NCBI RefSeq assembly: GCF_001866055.1
Contig: NZ_MLQS01000027.1
Coordinates: forward strand, 1-62,424
Length of the DNA: 62,424 nucleotides
Direction: 5' to 3'
DNA from: Anaerobacillus alkalidiazotrophicus
GTDB taxonomy: Bacteria; Bacillota; Bacilli; Bacillales_H; Anaerobacillaceae
Made by a program: the position numbers and the translations under genes. The notes below the pieces were generated by a model. The model had not been told where the DNA came from and did no database searches. It saw only the letters and a program-made list of their open reading frames with translations. Every line of letters starts with the position of its first letter. Position 1 is the stretch's first letter. Below are positions 39,873 through 48,535 of the stretch, one piece after another.

Positions 39873-40328
39873 ATGAGCAATGTTTTATTAGTTTATGCGA
39901 GCATGACAGGTAACACAGAAGAAATGGCAAATTTAGTAGAGAAAGGCCTGAAATCAGAAGGGATAACTGTCGATAAAAAAGATGTTCTTTCGGTTGATCT
40001 ATCAACACTTGAAGCTTATGACAATATCTTATTTGGAGCATATACTTGGGGTGAGGGAGCATTACCAGATGATTTTCTAGATTTATACGATGACATGGAA
40101 ACAATGGATTTAACAGGGAAAACGTTTGGAGTTTTTGGAACAGGAGATCTCTCCTACTCTATTTATTGTGGGGCAGTAGATATATTAGAAGATTTAATTA
40201 AGGAAAAAGGTGGAAAGATCGCTTTAGAAGGCTTAAAGGTTGAGAATTTCCCTAGCGGAGAAGAGAAACAACTTTCTATCGATTTTGGCATCAAATTTGC
40301 AAAAGCTATCAATTTAAGCCTAACCTAA
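39873..40328 (+). CDS. Flavodoxin
   Basis: FMN electron carrier of 151 residues replacing ferredoxin when iron is scarce. The FMN phosphate loop SMTGNTEE is at 10-17, with the aromatic FMN-stacking regions GAYTWGEGALPDDF and GTGDLSYSIYCGAVD. GGAGGAG precedes the ATG. It lies 18 bases after the propeller gene under the Fur box. B. subtilis flavodoxins YkuN and YkuP are likewise Fur-regulated. Confidence 0.95.
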   Translation: MSNVLLVYASMTGNTEEMANLVEKGLKSEGITVDKKDVLSVDLSTLEAYDNILFGAYTWGEGALPDDFLDLYDDMETMDLTGKTFGVFGTGDLSYSIYCGAVDILEDLIKEKGGKIALEGLKVENFPSGEEKQLSIDFGIKFAKAINLSLT

Positions 40329-40377
40329 CTAACTAAAGAGTGTCCCTTCAAATTGATGGGGCACTCTCTTTAGTTAG
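40329..40377. terminator. Bidirectional terminator between flavodoxin and ABC ATPase genes
   Basis: CTAACTAAAGAGTG pairs with CACTCTCTTTAGTTAG (2-base bulge); serves two convergent units. Confidence 0.8.
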
Positions 40378-40393
40378 TACAGTATAAATTATT

Positions 40394-41413
40394 TTATAAA
40401 TTGCTATTTGGTTTTTCTTCTAAGGTTTCACCTGCTCGAACTAGTTCCCGATAATGAAGCATCATTCGATCTAGAGTCTCTAATCGTTGCAAGTTATTTT
40501 TTTCTTCTTGGCTTGTCTCTATGATTTTATAAATTCCACCATTTTTTATTACAATTCTTCTATGACCGATCAGTGCTAAAATTGGATCATGGGTAGCCAT
40601 TAAGACAATTTTGTCTTTTTGTACTAACAAATCTAATGCTTTTTTTCGATCAATCCCTGCATTTTCGATTTCATCGATTAATACAATCGGTGCTCCACTC
40701 AAAAATGCAGTATCGCTAATCATTAGGGCACGAGATTGCCCACCACTAAGTGCCGTAATCGGTGTATCTTTACGAAAGGTTTCGCCAGCCAATTCATTAG
40801 CATAAGCGATAATTTCCCGTACCTTTTCATCTACATTCTCAACCATTCTACTTTCAGCATGCATTTTAATAAACTCAAAAACCGTTAGATCCATGACAAA
40901 ATTCATATTTTGTGATAGTTGTGCAACTAGCTTATGCTCTATAGAGAAACGCCATTCCATAGGTGGAACTTTTCCATTTATGAGAATTTGTCTTTTGGTA
41001 GGAGTATCTTTTTGAGCCATCCATTCAATATCTGCTAACAATCTACTTTTCCCTGAACCAGTCGGCCCTACGATGGAGATAATTTCTCCAGCTCTCATCT
41101 GGAGTATTAGCTTTTCTGGAATACCTTCTTTATTTTGTCCCCCTAGAATTGTAATTGACTTAACTTGTAAGTCATTCCCTTCCTTCACTAGTCTCATATG
41201 TTCAATAAAAAGTTCAAATTGCTCAAGTAAATCTGCTCGTTCAACGCCTAAATCTTCCATAAGGATAGTATCGATATTTGAAATGTACTGTTGTAATGTA
41301 CAATTCTCTTTGGCAAATGGTAGACCCATTGTCTCAAAAAAATCCTTCCCATATGGATACTCACTGTCGATTTGAGCTAGTTTCATATCTTTTAAACTCT
41401 TTAAATTGCTCAT
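40394..41413 (-). CDS. Soluble ABC ATPase with N-terminal helical domain
   Basis: 339 residues, no membrane segment and no permease in the operon. Residues 1-75 form a small helical domain (YPYGKDFFETMGLPF, TLQQYISNIDT, DLGVERADLLEQF) similar in pattern to DUF1858/DUF542-type metal-enzyme-associated domains but without their cysteines. The ATPase core follows: Walker A GPTGSGKS 116-123, signature LSGGQ 222-226, Walker B VLIDEIE, switch His MATHDP. The start at 41413 follows GGGTG. Last gene of a three-gene operon; probably a conformational motor on a cytosolic partner. Confidence 0.8.
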   Translation of the reverse strand: MSNLKSLKDMKLAQIDSEYPYGKDFFETMGLPFAKENCTLQQYISNIDTILMEDLGVERADLLEQFELFIEHMRLVKEGNDLQVKSITILGGQNKEGIPEKLILQMRAGEIISIVGPTGSGKSRLLADIEWMAQKDTPTKRQILINGKVPPMEWRFSIEHKLVAQLSQNMNFVMDLTVFEFIKMHAESRMVENVDEKVREIIAYANELAGETFRKDTPITALSGGQSRALMISDTAFLSGAPIVLIDEIENAGIDRKKALDLLVQKDKIVLMATHDPILALIGHRRIVIKNGGIYKIIETSQEEKNNLQRLETLDRMMLHYRELVRAGETLEEKPNSNL

Positions 41414-41449
41414 AACGATCGCACCCTTTAATAAATTTTGCACTTCCTA

Positions 41450-42145
41450 CTATTCGAAAGAAATTTTACGAATATTTCCCATTTGAAAATCTTGACCAAT
41501 ATGTGTTTCACCTAGACAATAAGAACACAAAGCTGCCGGCATAACAAATCTCAGTTTTCTTCCTTCAAGAGTTGCTATTTTATTTCCTTTCATTAATATC
41601 GTCATCAATTCTTGCGCACCTTGGCCAGTAATCCCATTAACATGCATGATAATTGCTTTAGGATTTGCTTGTCTTATTTTAAATGTAAAAACTTCTCTCT
41701 CTGCTTGAGAAACAATATCTCCTTTTGTCACGATAACAATGTCGGCCATTTTTAACATTGGACCAACCTTTTTGGGAGTATGAATTCCCATTAGGTTATC
41801 AATTACACAAACTGCTGTAATATCTTTAATGTGAGGAGAACATCGATTACATAACCCAGCACTCTCAGTTATTAAAAAATCAAACGTGTTTTTGAGCCCC
41901 CATTTCACACAGTCTTCTATATTACTAATGAAATAATGATCAGGACATAGATTCCCTGAAAGTCCTACCTTCACAGGGATTTTCTGTTTTTTGTATAAGT
42001 CATCGTCATTGGTCATTAAACAATCAAATTTAACAACCCCGACTTTAGATTGTTTTTGCTTTAAGGCAGCAGCTACCTTTAATATTACCGCTGTTTTTCC
42101 AGATGAAGGGGGTCCCGAGAATGTTATAAGTTTCACTTCTCTCAC
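41450..42145 (-). CDS. HypB/CooC-like GTPase with two CxxC pairs
   Basis: 231 residues. P-loop GPPSSGKT at 11-18, FDCLMTNDD switch region, ESAGLCNRC and a base-recognition-like TKGD. Eight cysteines, including CxxC pairs at 99-102 and 207-210, suggest metal or Fe-S binding. This architecture fits the SIMIBI class (HypB, UreG, CooC, CobW), which loads Ni, Co or clusters into enzymes. Its ATG directly follows the stop of the binding-protein gene. No hydrogenase or CODH gene is nearby. Confidence 0.8.
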   Translation of the reverse strand: MREVKLITFSGPPSSGKTAVILKVAAALKQKQSKVGVVKFDCLMTNDDDLYKKQKIPVKVGLSGNLCPDHYFISNIEDCVKWGLKNTFDFLITESAGLCNRCSPHIKDITAVCVIDNLMGIHTPKKVGPMLKMADIVIVTKGDIVSQAEREVFTFKIRQANPKAIIMHVNGITGQGAQELMTILMKGNKIATLEGRKLRFVMPAALCSYCLGETHIGQDFQMGNIRKISFE

Positions 42146-43132
42146 CTACTTACTCATATAAGATTGTAAGAAAATATCATTTAATTTAGGCTTAAGTTTC
42201 GCCAAGTCATTTTCATGGATAAAATCCCATCCAAGCCATTTGAAAGAGGTGTCATCATTTAATTTATGATTTTTGTTTGAGTGAATAGATGGAAAACCAA
42301 TCTTCACAAACAATTCCCCTACTTCATCACTAAACAAAAAGTCGTTCATAATTTTTGATTGCTTATTACGAATGTCTTTCACTAGAAGAGTAATAGGATT
42401 AACAATTGCTCCATCTTTTGGCCAGACAATTGATATATTCTCGTTACATTTCACCAATTTTGCAAAAGAATACGGAATAGCGCTGATTGAAGGCCCTTCG
42501 CCTCTTTTTCCAGCCATCTTGACCATTTGCGAAGGATGCAAACTCCAGTTCACAGATTTTCCTAATTTATTTATTCCTTCTTCTCCGTGGTCTTTATACG
42601 TATTTAATAAAATCCCTTCACAAAACTCAATTTTCTTTTCTTCTTTTGTAGGGTTACTACCACGAATTGCTAGCTTTTTTTCGAATTCAGGCTCTAATAA
42701 ATCTGACCATTTTTCTGGAAGTGGCAAACTTTTATCGTTCGTTCGATCAACTAATAAGACAGTCGGGTTAAAACCAATGACCGAATATAAATTAAACGGA
42801 TCAATCAAATCAAGGTCAAGCCAAAGTGGATTCATAGATTCTGGTACACTCGCTTGAATACTTTTGCTCTCTTTACATTTATTTATAATATTTTGATAAT
42901 AAAAGGAATTAAAACCTGGAGCCATGATCATATCAGGTAAAACATTAAGGTCATTTTTCTCTTTCAACTCTGTAAAAAATGATAATCCATTATTTGCATT
43001 ACCTACTAGTGAGTAATGAAGTGTAGACACGTCTTCACATTTTTCAAGCTCTTTAACATATGCTCCCAAAGCTTCTTGAAATGGTACTTTTAGTGCACAT
43101 GGTAACAAACCTAAGAAATCAATATTTTCCAT
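42146..43132 (-). CDS. Cytosolic periplasmic-binding-type protein (FbpA/AfuA-like fold)
   Basis: 328 residues resembling class II ABC substrate-binding proteins: SLVGNANNGLSFFTELKE, PDMIMAPGFNSFYY, LPEKWSDLLEPEFEKKLAIR, WPKDGAIVNPITLLV. Relatives bind ferric iron, thiamine, polyamines or oxyanions. There is no signal peptide or lipobox, so it should stay in the cytoplasm, which is unusual. Start chosen at the ATG at 43132, nine bases after GGGG. First gene of the operon; it probably presents a ligand to the GTPase/ATPase pair. Confidence 0.8.
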   Translation of the reverse strand: MENIDFLGLLPCALKVPFQEALGAYVKELEKCEDVSTLHYSLVGNANNGLSFFTELKEKNDLNVLPDMIMAPGFNSFYYQNIINKCKESKSIQASVPESMNPLWLDLDLIDPFNLYSVIGFNPTVLLVDRTNDKSLPLPEKWSDLLEPEFEKKLAIRGSNPTKEEKKIEFCEGILLNTYKDHGEEGINKLGKSVNWSLHPSQMVKMAGKRGEGPSISAIPYSFAKLVKCNENISIVWPKDGAIVNPITLLVKDIRNKQSKIMNDFLFSDEVGELFVKIGFPSIHSNKNHKLNDDTSFKWLGWDFIHENDLAKLKPKLNDIFLQSYMSK

Positions 43133-43333
43133 CGTTATCAACCCCTAACATTCTTTTGAAGAAAGAATATCATATTTTTATAACGATTTTTTTTGAAAAT
43201 ATACTATTCTGATAGACCCTTCCTTATCAACCCCTTGTCAGTACAGTGTTTAACACGTTCGAAAAGTTGTCATGTGAGAAAACATCCCGATTAGTAAACT
43301 TATTACAATCACCCACCTGTTGTAATACAAAAA

Positions 43334-43363
43334 GACGCTACCTAATTAGTAAGGTAACGTCTA
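43334..43363 (-). terminator. Terminator of aguA-aguB
   Basis: AGACGTTACCT / AGGTAGCGTCT on the minus strand with a G-T pair, followed by TTTTTG. The rest of the 43142-43499 gap includes TTGATA...TAGTAT (18-base spacer, minus strand, near 43200-43230) as a possible promoter for the 42146 operon. Confidence 0.65.
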
Positions 43364-43499
43364 ATACAAGAAAAATTTGTTAAACTTAATAATTTAATGA
43401 TTTTATCATTCATTCCCTCACCACTAAGGTACTGTATCTAGTTCCTCTGAACTTTTCGCAACTAAATATAAATTAATAAGCTCGACTTTGGTAACTCAA

Positions 43500-44378
43500 T
43501 TAATCAATCTTTAATTCTCCATCATAAGTGGCAATCACTTTATATAAATCAGGGCGACGATCGCGGAAAATTCCCCATTCAATTCGCTGATTTTCTAGTT
43601 GATTTAATTCAAATTCAGCTACAAGTACTGTCTCTTCAACGCGGTCTGCCTCAACAATTTTGTTTCCTTGTGGACCAGCAATAAATGATGAACCGTAAAA
43701 TGTAATACTTGAATCTTCGTCTGTTTCAACACCTACACGATTAGAAGCGATCACAGGCATTAAATTGGCTGCTGCATGACCGAGCATGCACATTTGCCAG
43801 TGGTCTTTAGAATCAATGCCTGAATCCTGAGGTTCAGAACCGATCGCTGTCGGGTAAAATAATAGCTCAGCACCCATCAACGCCATACATCTTGCTGCTT
43901 CAGGATACCATTGATCCCAACAAATACCGATTCCAATTTTCGCATAACGAGTCTTCCAAACTTTAAAACCTGTATCTCCTGGGTTAAAGTAAAACTTTTC
44001 TTCATAGCCAGGTCCATCCGGTATATGACTTTTGCGATATCTTCCAAGCACTTCTCCATCAGCATCAATAACTGCTAAAGAGTTGTAACGCGCATAGTTT
44101 TTCTTTTCATAAAAACTAATTGGTAAAACAACTTGAAGTTCTCTAGCAATCTTTTTAAAATGGTTAATTGCCTTATTTTCTTCTAATTCAGTTGCATATT
44201 CATAGTAATCTGCCTTTTCTTTTTGACAGAAGTACGGAGTTTCAAATAATTCTTGTAATAAAATGATTTGTGCACCTTGTGAAGCTGCTTCTCTTACTAA
44301 TTTTTCAGCCTTTTGAATGTTTTCTTCAATATTAGTCGAACAGCTCATTTGCGTTGCTGCAACCTTTACTTTTCTCAT
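43500..44378 (-). CDS. aguB: N-carbamoylputrescine amidase
   Basis: Nitrilase-superfamily hydrolase giving putrescine, CO2 and ammonia. The catalytic triad is visible: Glu in LLQELFETPYF, Lys in GRYRKSHIPDG and Cys in GIGICWDQWYPE. 292 residues from the ATG at 44378 (GAGGTG 9 bases upstream). It follows aguA almost without gap, so the two run the agmatine route to putrescine. Confidence 0.95.
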   Translation of the reverse strand: MRKVKVAATQMSCSTNIEENIQKAEKLVREAASQGAQIILLQELFETPYFCQKEKADYYEYATELEENKAINHFKKIARELQVVLPISFYEKKNYARYNSLAVIDADGEVLGRYRKSHIPDGPGYEEKFYFNPGDTGFKVWKTRYAKIGIGICWDQWYPEAARCMALMGAELLFYPTAIGSEPQDSGIDSKDHWQMCMLGHAAANLMPVIASNRVGVETDEDSSITFYGSSFIAGPQGNKIVEADRVEETVLVAEFELNQLENQRIEWGIFRDRRPDLYKVIATYDGELKID

Positions 44379-44391
44379 CACTATATTCACC

Positions 44392-45423
44392 TCATTTTTC
44401 TTCTGCTATCATTTGCTGTGTAGTACAGTGGACATTTCCACCTTCTTTAATGATTGCCATACCATTTACCGTACGAATTCGACGATCTGGAAACGTATTT
44501 GCCAGTACTTCTTCTGCCATTCGATCTGTTTCTTTAGCATCATCACCAAAGATAGGTAAGATAATGCCTCCATTAACAAAATAAAAATTTAAATAACTAA
44601 GTGTTAAACGTTGTTCAGCGAAAACTCGTTTCGGTGGTTGTTGGATTTGAATAATCTCAAAAGGACGTCCTTTTGCATCAGTTGCATTTTTTAAGATTTC
44701 GAGATTTTCAATTGTGATCTCATAATTCTCATCCTCTGGATCTGAACATACTTGTAGAATAACTTTTCCAGGGGCTGCAAAACACGCAATATTATCAACA
44801 TGCCCGTCTGTTTCATCTCCACTTAAACCACGCTTAAGCCAAATAATCTTCTCAACATTTAAAAAATCACATAAGATTTCTTCAATTTGTTCCCGCTTCA
44901 ATTTAGAGTTTCGATTTATATTAAGCAAACATTCTTCCGTTGTAATTAATGTCCCTTCTCCATCAACATGAATAGATCCACCTTCCATGACAACCGGTGC
45001 ATCAAAGCGTTTAATTCCAAAGTGTTCAAGGATTTTAGGTGCAACTTCATTATCTAAATCATATGGAGTATATTTTTCCCCCCACGCATTAAACTGCCAA
45101 TTAACAGCTGCGCGGTTACCCTGTTTATCTATAATAAATGTTGGACCATTATCACGTAACCAAGCATCGCTATGCTCAACTTTTATTAATTGAATATGAT
45201 CTCCAATAACTTTCTTTGTAACAAAATCGTATTGATCATCATTAACTAGTACAGTCACAGGCTCAAATTCAGCCATCGCCTTAATAATTTCTGCATATCC
45301 TTCGCTTACTGTTTCATAATCTTCAGGAAAACACATTGAAGCTTGAACTGGCCAAGAAATCAATGTTCGTTCATGCTTTTCCCACTCAGGTGGCATTTTA
45401 TAACCTAATTGTTTTGGTAACAT
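44392..45423 (-). CDS. aguA: Agmatine deiminase
   Basis: Converts agmatine to N-carbamoylputrescine and ammonia. Pentein-fold motifs are MPPEWEKHERTLISWP at the N-terminus, WLRDNGPTFI, GDETDGHVDN and the catalytic cysteine in GGNVHCTTQQ near the C-terminus. Start at the ATG at 45423 with GAGGG 8 bases upstream gives 343 residues; a longer start at 45468 is less likely. Confidence 0.95.
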   Translation of the reverse strand: MLPKQLGYKMPPEWEKHERTLISWPVQASMCFPEDYETVSEGYAEIIKAMAEFEPVTVLVNDDQYDFVTKKVIGDHIQLIKVEHSDAWLRDNGPTFIIDKQGNRAAVNWQFNAWGEKYTPYDLDNEVAPKILEHFGIKRFDAPVVMEGGSIHVDGEGTLITTEECLLNINRNSKLKREQIEEILCDFLNVEKIIWLKRGLSGDETDGHVDNIACFAAPGKVILQVCSDPEDENYEITIENLEILKNATDAKGRPFEIIQIQQPPKRVFAEQRLTLSYLNFYFVNGGIILPIFGDDAKETDRMAEEVLANTFPDRRIRTVNGMAIIKEGGNVHCTTQQMIAEEK

Positions 45424-45587
45424 ACCCAATACCCTCTTTTTCTTAATATTTCCCATGCTTTCTTGCATGTTTAGCTACTACAATATAATAATAGTTTTTG
45501 TCGAAAAATGATAGTTCTATTTCTCTACTAAAAACGTATTTTCGTACCAATTTTTCTATATAACTACCATTAAGTAAGTTTCAGTTA

Positions 45588-45731
45588 ATAAAGCTGAACT
45601 TCAATCAGTGGGGTTTTCCTCTCTCCCCTCTGAATATTAATTTAACTTATCGGCCACGGCCACCTAACTTTTCAATTTTCATACGTTTTGAAGTGGAGTC
45701 TGACTGGCACTTAAAAGTGGGATAAAAAAAT
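45588..45731. repeat. Composite family C plus B repeat, decayed
   Basis: AATAAAGCTGAACTTCAATC followed by a mutated GTGGGG hairpin, then a degraded family B part ending AAAAGTGGGATAAAAA. Same order and spacing as the intact copy at 19739-19955. Confidence 0.6.
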
Positions 45732-45759
45732 TCGATAAAGATTTTTATTACAGAGGAAA

Positions 45760-45782
45760 ACCCTTACTAAGTAAGGGTTTGG
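45760..45782 (-). terminator. Terminator hairpin of the 45835 gene
   Basis: AAACCCTTACT / AGTAAGGGTTT. About 46 bases around it resemble the tRNA-Val terminator at 49602, including GAxATTTATGTA-type flank. Confidence 0.7.
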
Positions 45783-45834
45783 ACATTTATGTAAAGCATA
45801 TCTGAAAAAAGATTACGCTATCTCCTATTCACCA

Positions 45835-46407
45835 TCAAGATTCCATTGAAAAAAAAGGCTTATCTTTATGAAAAAATAAACAGAAAGGACCTTTAAGAAG
45901 TCTTTTCTTAAGTGGGACGTTAAATTTAATGATAAAAGACACGACAAAGAATATAGAACAAATCCAAGTCTGCAAAGGGTTCTTTGTATGATAGTAACTA
46001 AACGTATACATTTGTAAATAAATTAAACTTGACCAAAGTATATTCCAGCCATGTTTAAATATTAATATTTTATTTTTCACTGCAATATATTCAACTAATG
46101 TAGATCCTATTGTCCACTTAAAGATGTGGATAATTTGTTTATTGATAGAACTAGGAAAGTTAGATAAACAACCAAGTGTTATTAAAGGAGCGACGATGAA
46201 TATATGTACTGCTCTTAAAATTCGCCATTGAAAACCGTGAGCTGTAAACTCCCAAAGTAGGTACCTTTTACAAATATAATAATAAAAACAATTAAAAAAG
46301 CTAACGTAAGCCAAACTTTTGTAGTATTTAGGAAGCTGTCTCCACGATCTTTTTTTGATGTTTATAAATAGTACCAATAGAATAATCATAAGCTGCTTCT
46401 GTTTCAT
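45835..46407 (-). CDS. CBO0543-type multi-pass membrane protein
   Basis: 190 residues, four or five hydrophobic helices, very Phe/Tyr/Ile-rich, basic C-terminus. The pattern STLVEYIAVKNKILIFKHGW followed by WSSLIYLQMYTFSYY resembles CBO0543-family proteins, short membrane proteins common in spore formers. AAGGAG lies 5 bases before the ATG. Function unknown. A second family member lies at 47898. Confidence 0.6.
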   Translation of the reverse strand: MKQKQLMIILLVLFINIKKRSWRQLPKYYKSLAYVSFFNCFYYYICKRYLLWEFTAHGFQWRILRAVHIFIVAPLITLGCLSNFPSSINKQIIHIFKWTIGSTLVEYIAVKNKILIFKHGWNILWSSLIYLQMYTFSYYHTKNPLQTWICSIFFVVSFIIKFNVPLKKRLLKGPFCLFFHKDKPFFSMES

Positions 46408-46995
46408 AGCTTCTCCTTAGTAATAATTGATAAGGTTATCTTACCACCCTTTTTACAGAATATGTAAAAAAAATTAGAGAGGCTAAAAAAATAAAAAAAT
46501 GAAAGGGAGCGATTTAATATGAACGCTCCCTTCTTGATCACTATATTACCTAATTCATTACTATTTAAGTTGTTTTTCTATACTTTAAATTCATATTTTC
46601 CTTTGCAAGGGATATTAACTACTAAAAATAATTCTATAACCGTTTCTCCAGGCTGCATATAATAAATATTCACATTATTCACCCTTAAAAAAGCATGCAT
46701 GAGTCGTTCCATGGTGTGATTAAAAGGGAACTACTCTTCCATGAAAACAATAAAACTCGTAAGCAAGCAAAGCGTGCTAGTTAATGAAAATCACTATTTA
46801 AAGTGTCCATTTTCTTGACATAGTATCAAATAATTTGGCCCACAAAATATATGTTGCACAGGACACCAGCATGATAATAGCCCTTTTTAATAATTAAATA
46901 AAAATCTAGAAATTTCTCTATATGAACTCTTTTCTCTATAATTTATTTCTTATACTATTCCCATTTGGGTAAAAATCTTGAAAGGAAGGAATGTA
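46408..46995. other. Accessory intergenic region with possible gene remnant
   Basis: Contains a terminator-like hairpin (AAGGGAGCG / CGCTCCCTT, 46503-46532). A minus-strand 44-codon reading frame at 46578-46712 has protein-like content (YYMQPGETVIELFLVV) but no ribosome binding site, so it may be the tail of a lost gene. Confidence 0.35.
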
Positions 46996-47538
46996 GTGAA
47001 TTATTATTCTTCGAGTTTTTCTAACCCACATTATTTCCAACAACAGCCTTATAATTATGTCAATAGCTATTATCCACTACAACATCTTAGATATGTCCAT
47101 CCATATGATTTAGTTTATGCAGTTGAATCAAAATATTTAGGAGAAATACAAAGTCGACCTGATGATTTAATTCAAGAGGACGCAACATGCATTGGAGATA
47201 ATAAAGGCCCCTATATAGATGGTGAGGATTGGACTCTAGCTGATTTTGTAAAAGTTAAGATTAGAGCATATGAGTGTCTAATCAATGTTAGAGTTGATGT
47301 TGTTGGATTTAAGACACAAGAATATACTTTAAAACGAGGTCAATCTGATTTTGAATTCAAAGTTAATATTCCACCTTATATGACAACATTTGGGCCTTCT
47401 GGGGTCCATAAAGTTGTTGGGTGGATGGTTGGTAAAAGTTTATGGATGAGATATGAGTACAGGTTTGGTGGACGAGTAAGAGCACAAATTAAACCTTTTA
47501 TTGCAGCTACATTCCCACAACTAAGATTTTCCATTTAA
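46996..47538 (+). CDS. Hypothetical protein with Tyr/Asn-rich N-terminus, possibly spore coat
   Basis: 180 residues from the GTG at 46996 with GGAAGGA upstream. Residues 1-35 are rich in Tyr, Asn, Gln and Pro (FQQQPYNYVNSYYP), as in coat proteins. The rest looks like a compact beta-rich domain (DFVKVKIRAYECLINVRVDV, FEFKVNIPPYMTTFGPSGVH). Two cysteines. Family not recognised. It lies in a decayed, possibly transferred region. Confidence 0.65.
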   Translation: MNYYSSSFSNPHYFQQQPYNYVNSYYPLQHLRYVHPYDLVYAVESKYLGEIQSRPDDLIQEDATCIGDNKGPYIDGEDWTLADFVKVKIRAYECLINVRVDVVGFKTQEYTLKRGQSDFEFKVNIPPYMTTFGPSGVHKVVGWMVGKSLWMRYEYRFGGRVRAQIKPFIAATFPQLRFSI

Positions 47539-47584
47539 ATTTATTAATAATTAATCAAACTGATTTGTACTAAATGATCATAGC

Positions 47585-47674
47585 CCCCCACCTCTAAGCG
47601 TAGCGGAGTTGGGGTTTTCCAATCAGGTGGAGTAGACTCTCCACCTGATTTTTAGATGTTTCAGCTTGCTGAAA
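47585..47674. repeat. Cluster of three hairpins between convergent genes
   Basis: CCCCACCTC with a GGAGTTGGGG partner; AATCAGGTGGAG / CTCCACCTGATT (47621-47650, then TTT, a good terminator); and TTTCAGC-TT-GCTGAAA (47659-47674). Like families B/C they recall IS200/IS605-type ends. Confidence 0.6.
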
Positions 47675-47897
47675 CGAGTTCACTGTTATTTCATAGGGAA
47701 AATCTGTTAAATCACTTGTCACATTTATGTACCCTTTCTATTTTGCTATAGAGATCATTAAAAAACAAAAACACCTATACATATAGGTGCTTATAACGAT
47801 TTTTTATAAATCTGTATTTCCAAAAATTAAATTATTAACCCGATACCCATATCTTCAGAATACTAAAACGGCTTTAATTCCAAAGAGTGTTCCTTAT

Positions 47898-48458
47898 TCA
47901 AATTTTTTCCCAACTACTTCTTTTGCTTATATAATCGGCAATTAGAAAAATAACAATATATATAGGAAATGAATAAATGTGTTCCCATTTTTTAGGTTGA
48001 TACATTCCGATCCATATGAAAAAAGGTTCTGCAACAAAAGAGGCTAATAGTGAAAAAAAAATCGCTTTAATATATCTGTTACTGTTTGGCTTGAATTGTA
48101 TTAAAAACATAATTGTTACCGGAAGTAGAGTAAAATCCCAAGGAAAGTAATTTGGTATTATGTAGATGACATCATATATGTAATACCAAAGACCTAAAGA
48201 AATACCGAAAAAATCTAACCAAGAACTAATTAAAATCACAAATAGTCCTGCACTTAATAATCTTATTGTACTATCTTTTTTTCTAAACTTAATCCAGAAA
48301 ATCCACGGCAAAATAGTTAGAGCTACACTTAGCCACCATTGCCATGTGAAAAGAATATTTTCTTTCCACACATAAAACATTTTTTCATTTGCTTCAGCAA
48401 CTAGGTTGTAAATATTTTCGACTTGCTCTTGTAGAGATTTATTCATTTCTATAGACAC
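47898..48458 (-). CDS. CBO0543 family membrane protein
   Basis: 186 residues with five hydrophobic helices. Motifs typical of the family: WLDFFGISLGLWYYIYDVIY, PNYFPWDFTLLPVTIMF, and FVAEPFFIWIGMYQPKKW. The GTG at 48458 follows AAGGGAA closely; an ATG four codons later is possible. Function unknown; common in endospore formers. Confidence 0.75.
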   Translation of the reverse strand: MSIEMNKSLQEQVENIYNLVAEANEKMFYVWKENILFTWQWWLSVALTILPWIFWIKFRKKDSTIRLLSAGLFVILISSWLDFFGISLGLWYYIYDVIYIIPNYFPWDFTLLPVTIMFLIQFKPNSNRYIKAIFFSLLASFVAEPFFIWIGMYQPKKWEHIYSFPIYIVIFLIADYISKRSSWEKI

Positions 48459-48535
48459 GCTTCCCTTATAAAGTCCTATTCCATTTATACTATTATCAAC
48501 ATGTTAGATCAAAAAATACATTTACCTCTTTCAAG

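Noticed and set aside
42372..42857. Plus-strand 161-codon ORF opposite the binding-protein gene
   Set aside because: Antisense shadow; the minus-strand gene has family motifs, good start and tight operon spacing.
45760..45797. Considered as the second att site matching the tRNA-Val side
   Set aside because: The similarity covers only the terminator and flank, has about ten differences in 46 bases, and no tRNA 3' fragment; more likely homologous terminators.
46740..46817. 25-codon plus-strand ORF starting MKTIKLVSKQSVL
   Set aside because: No Shine-Dalgarno at usable distance and no terminator; kept only as a weak possibility.
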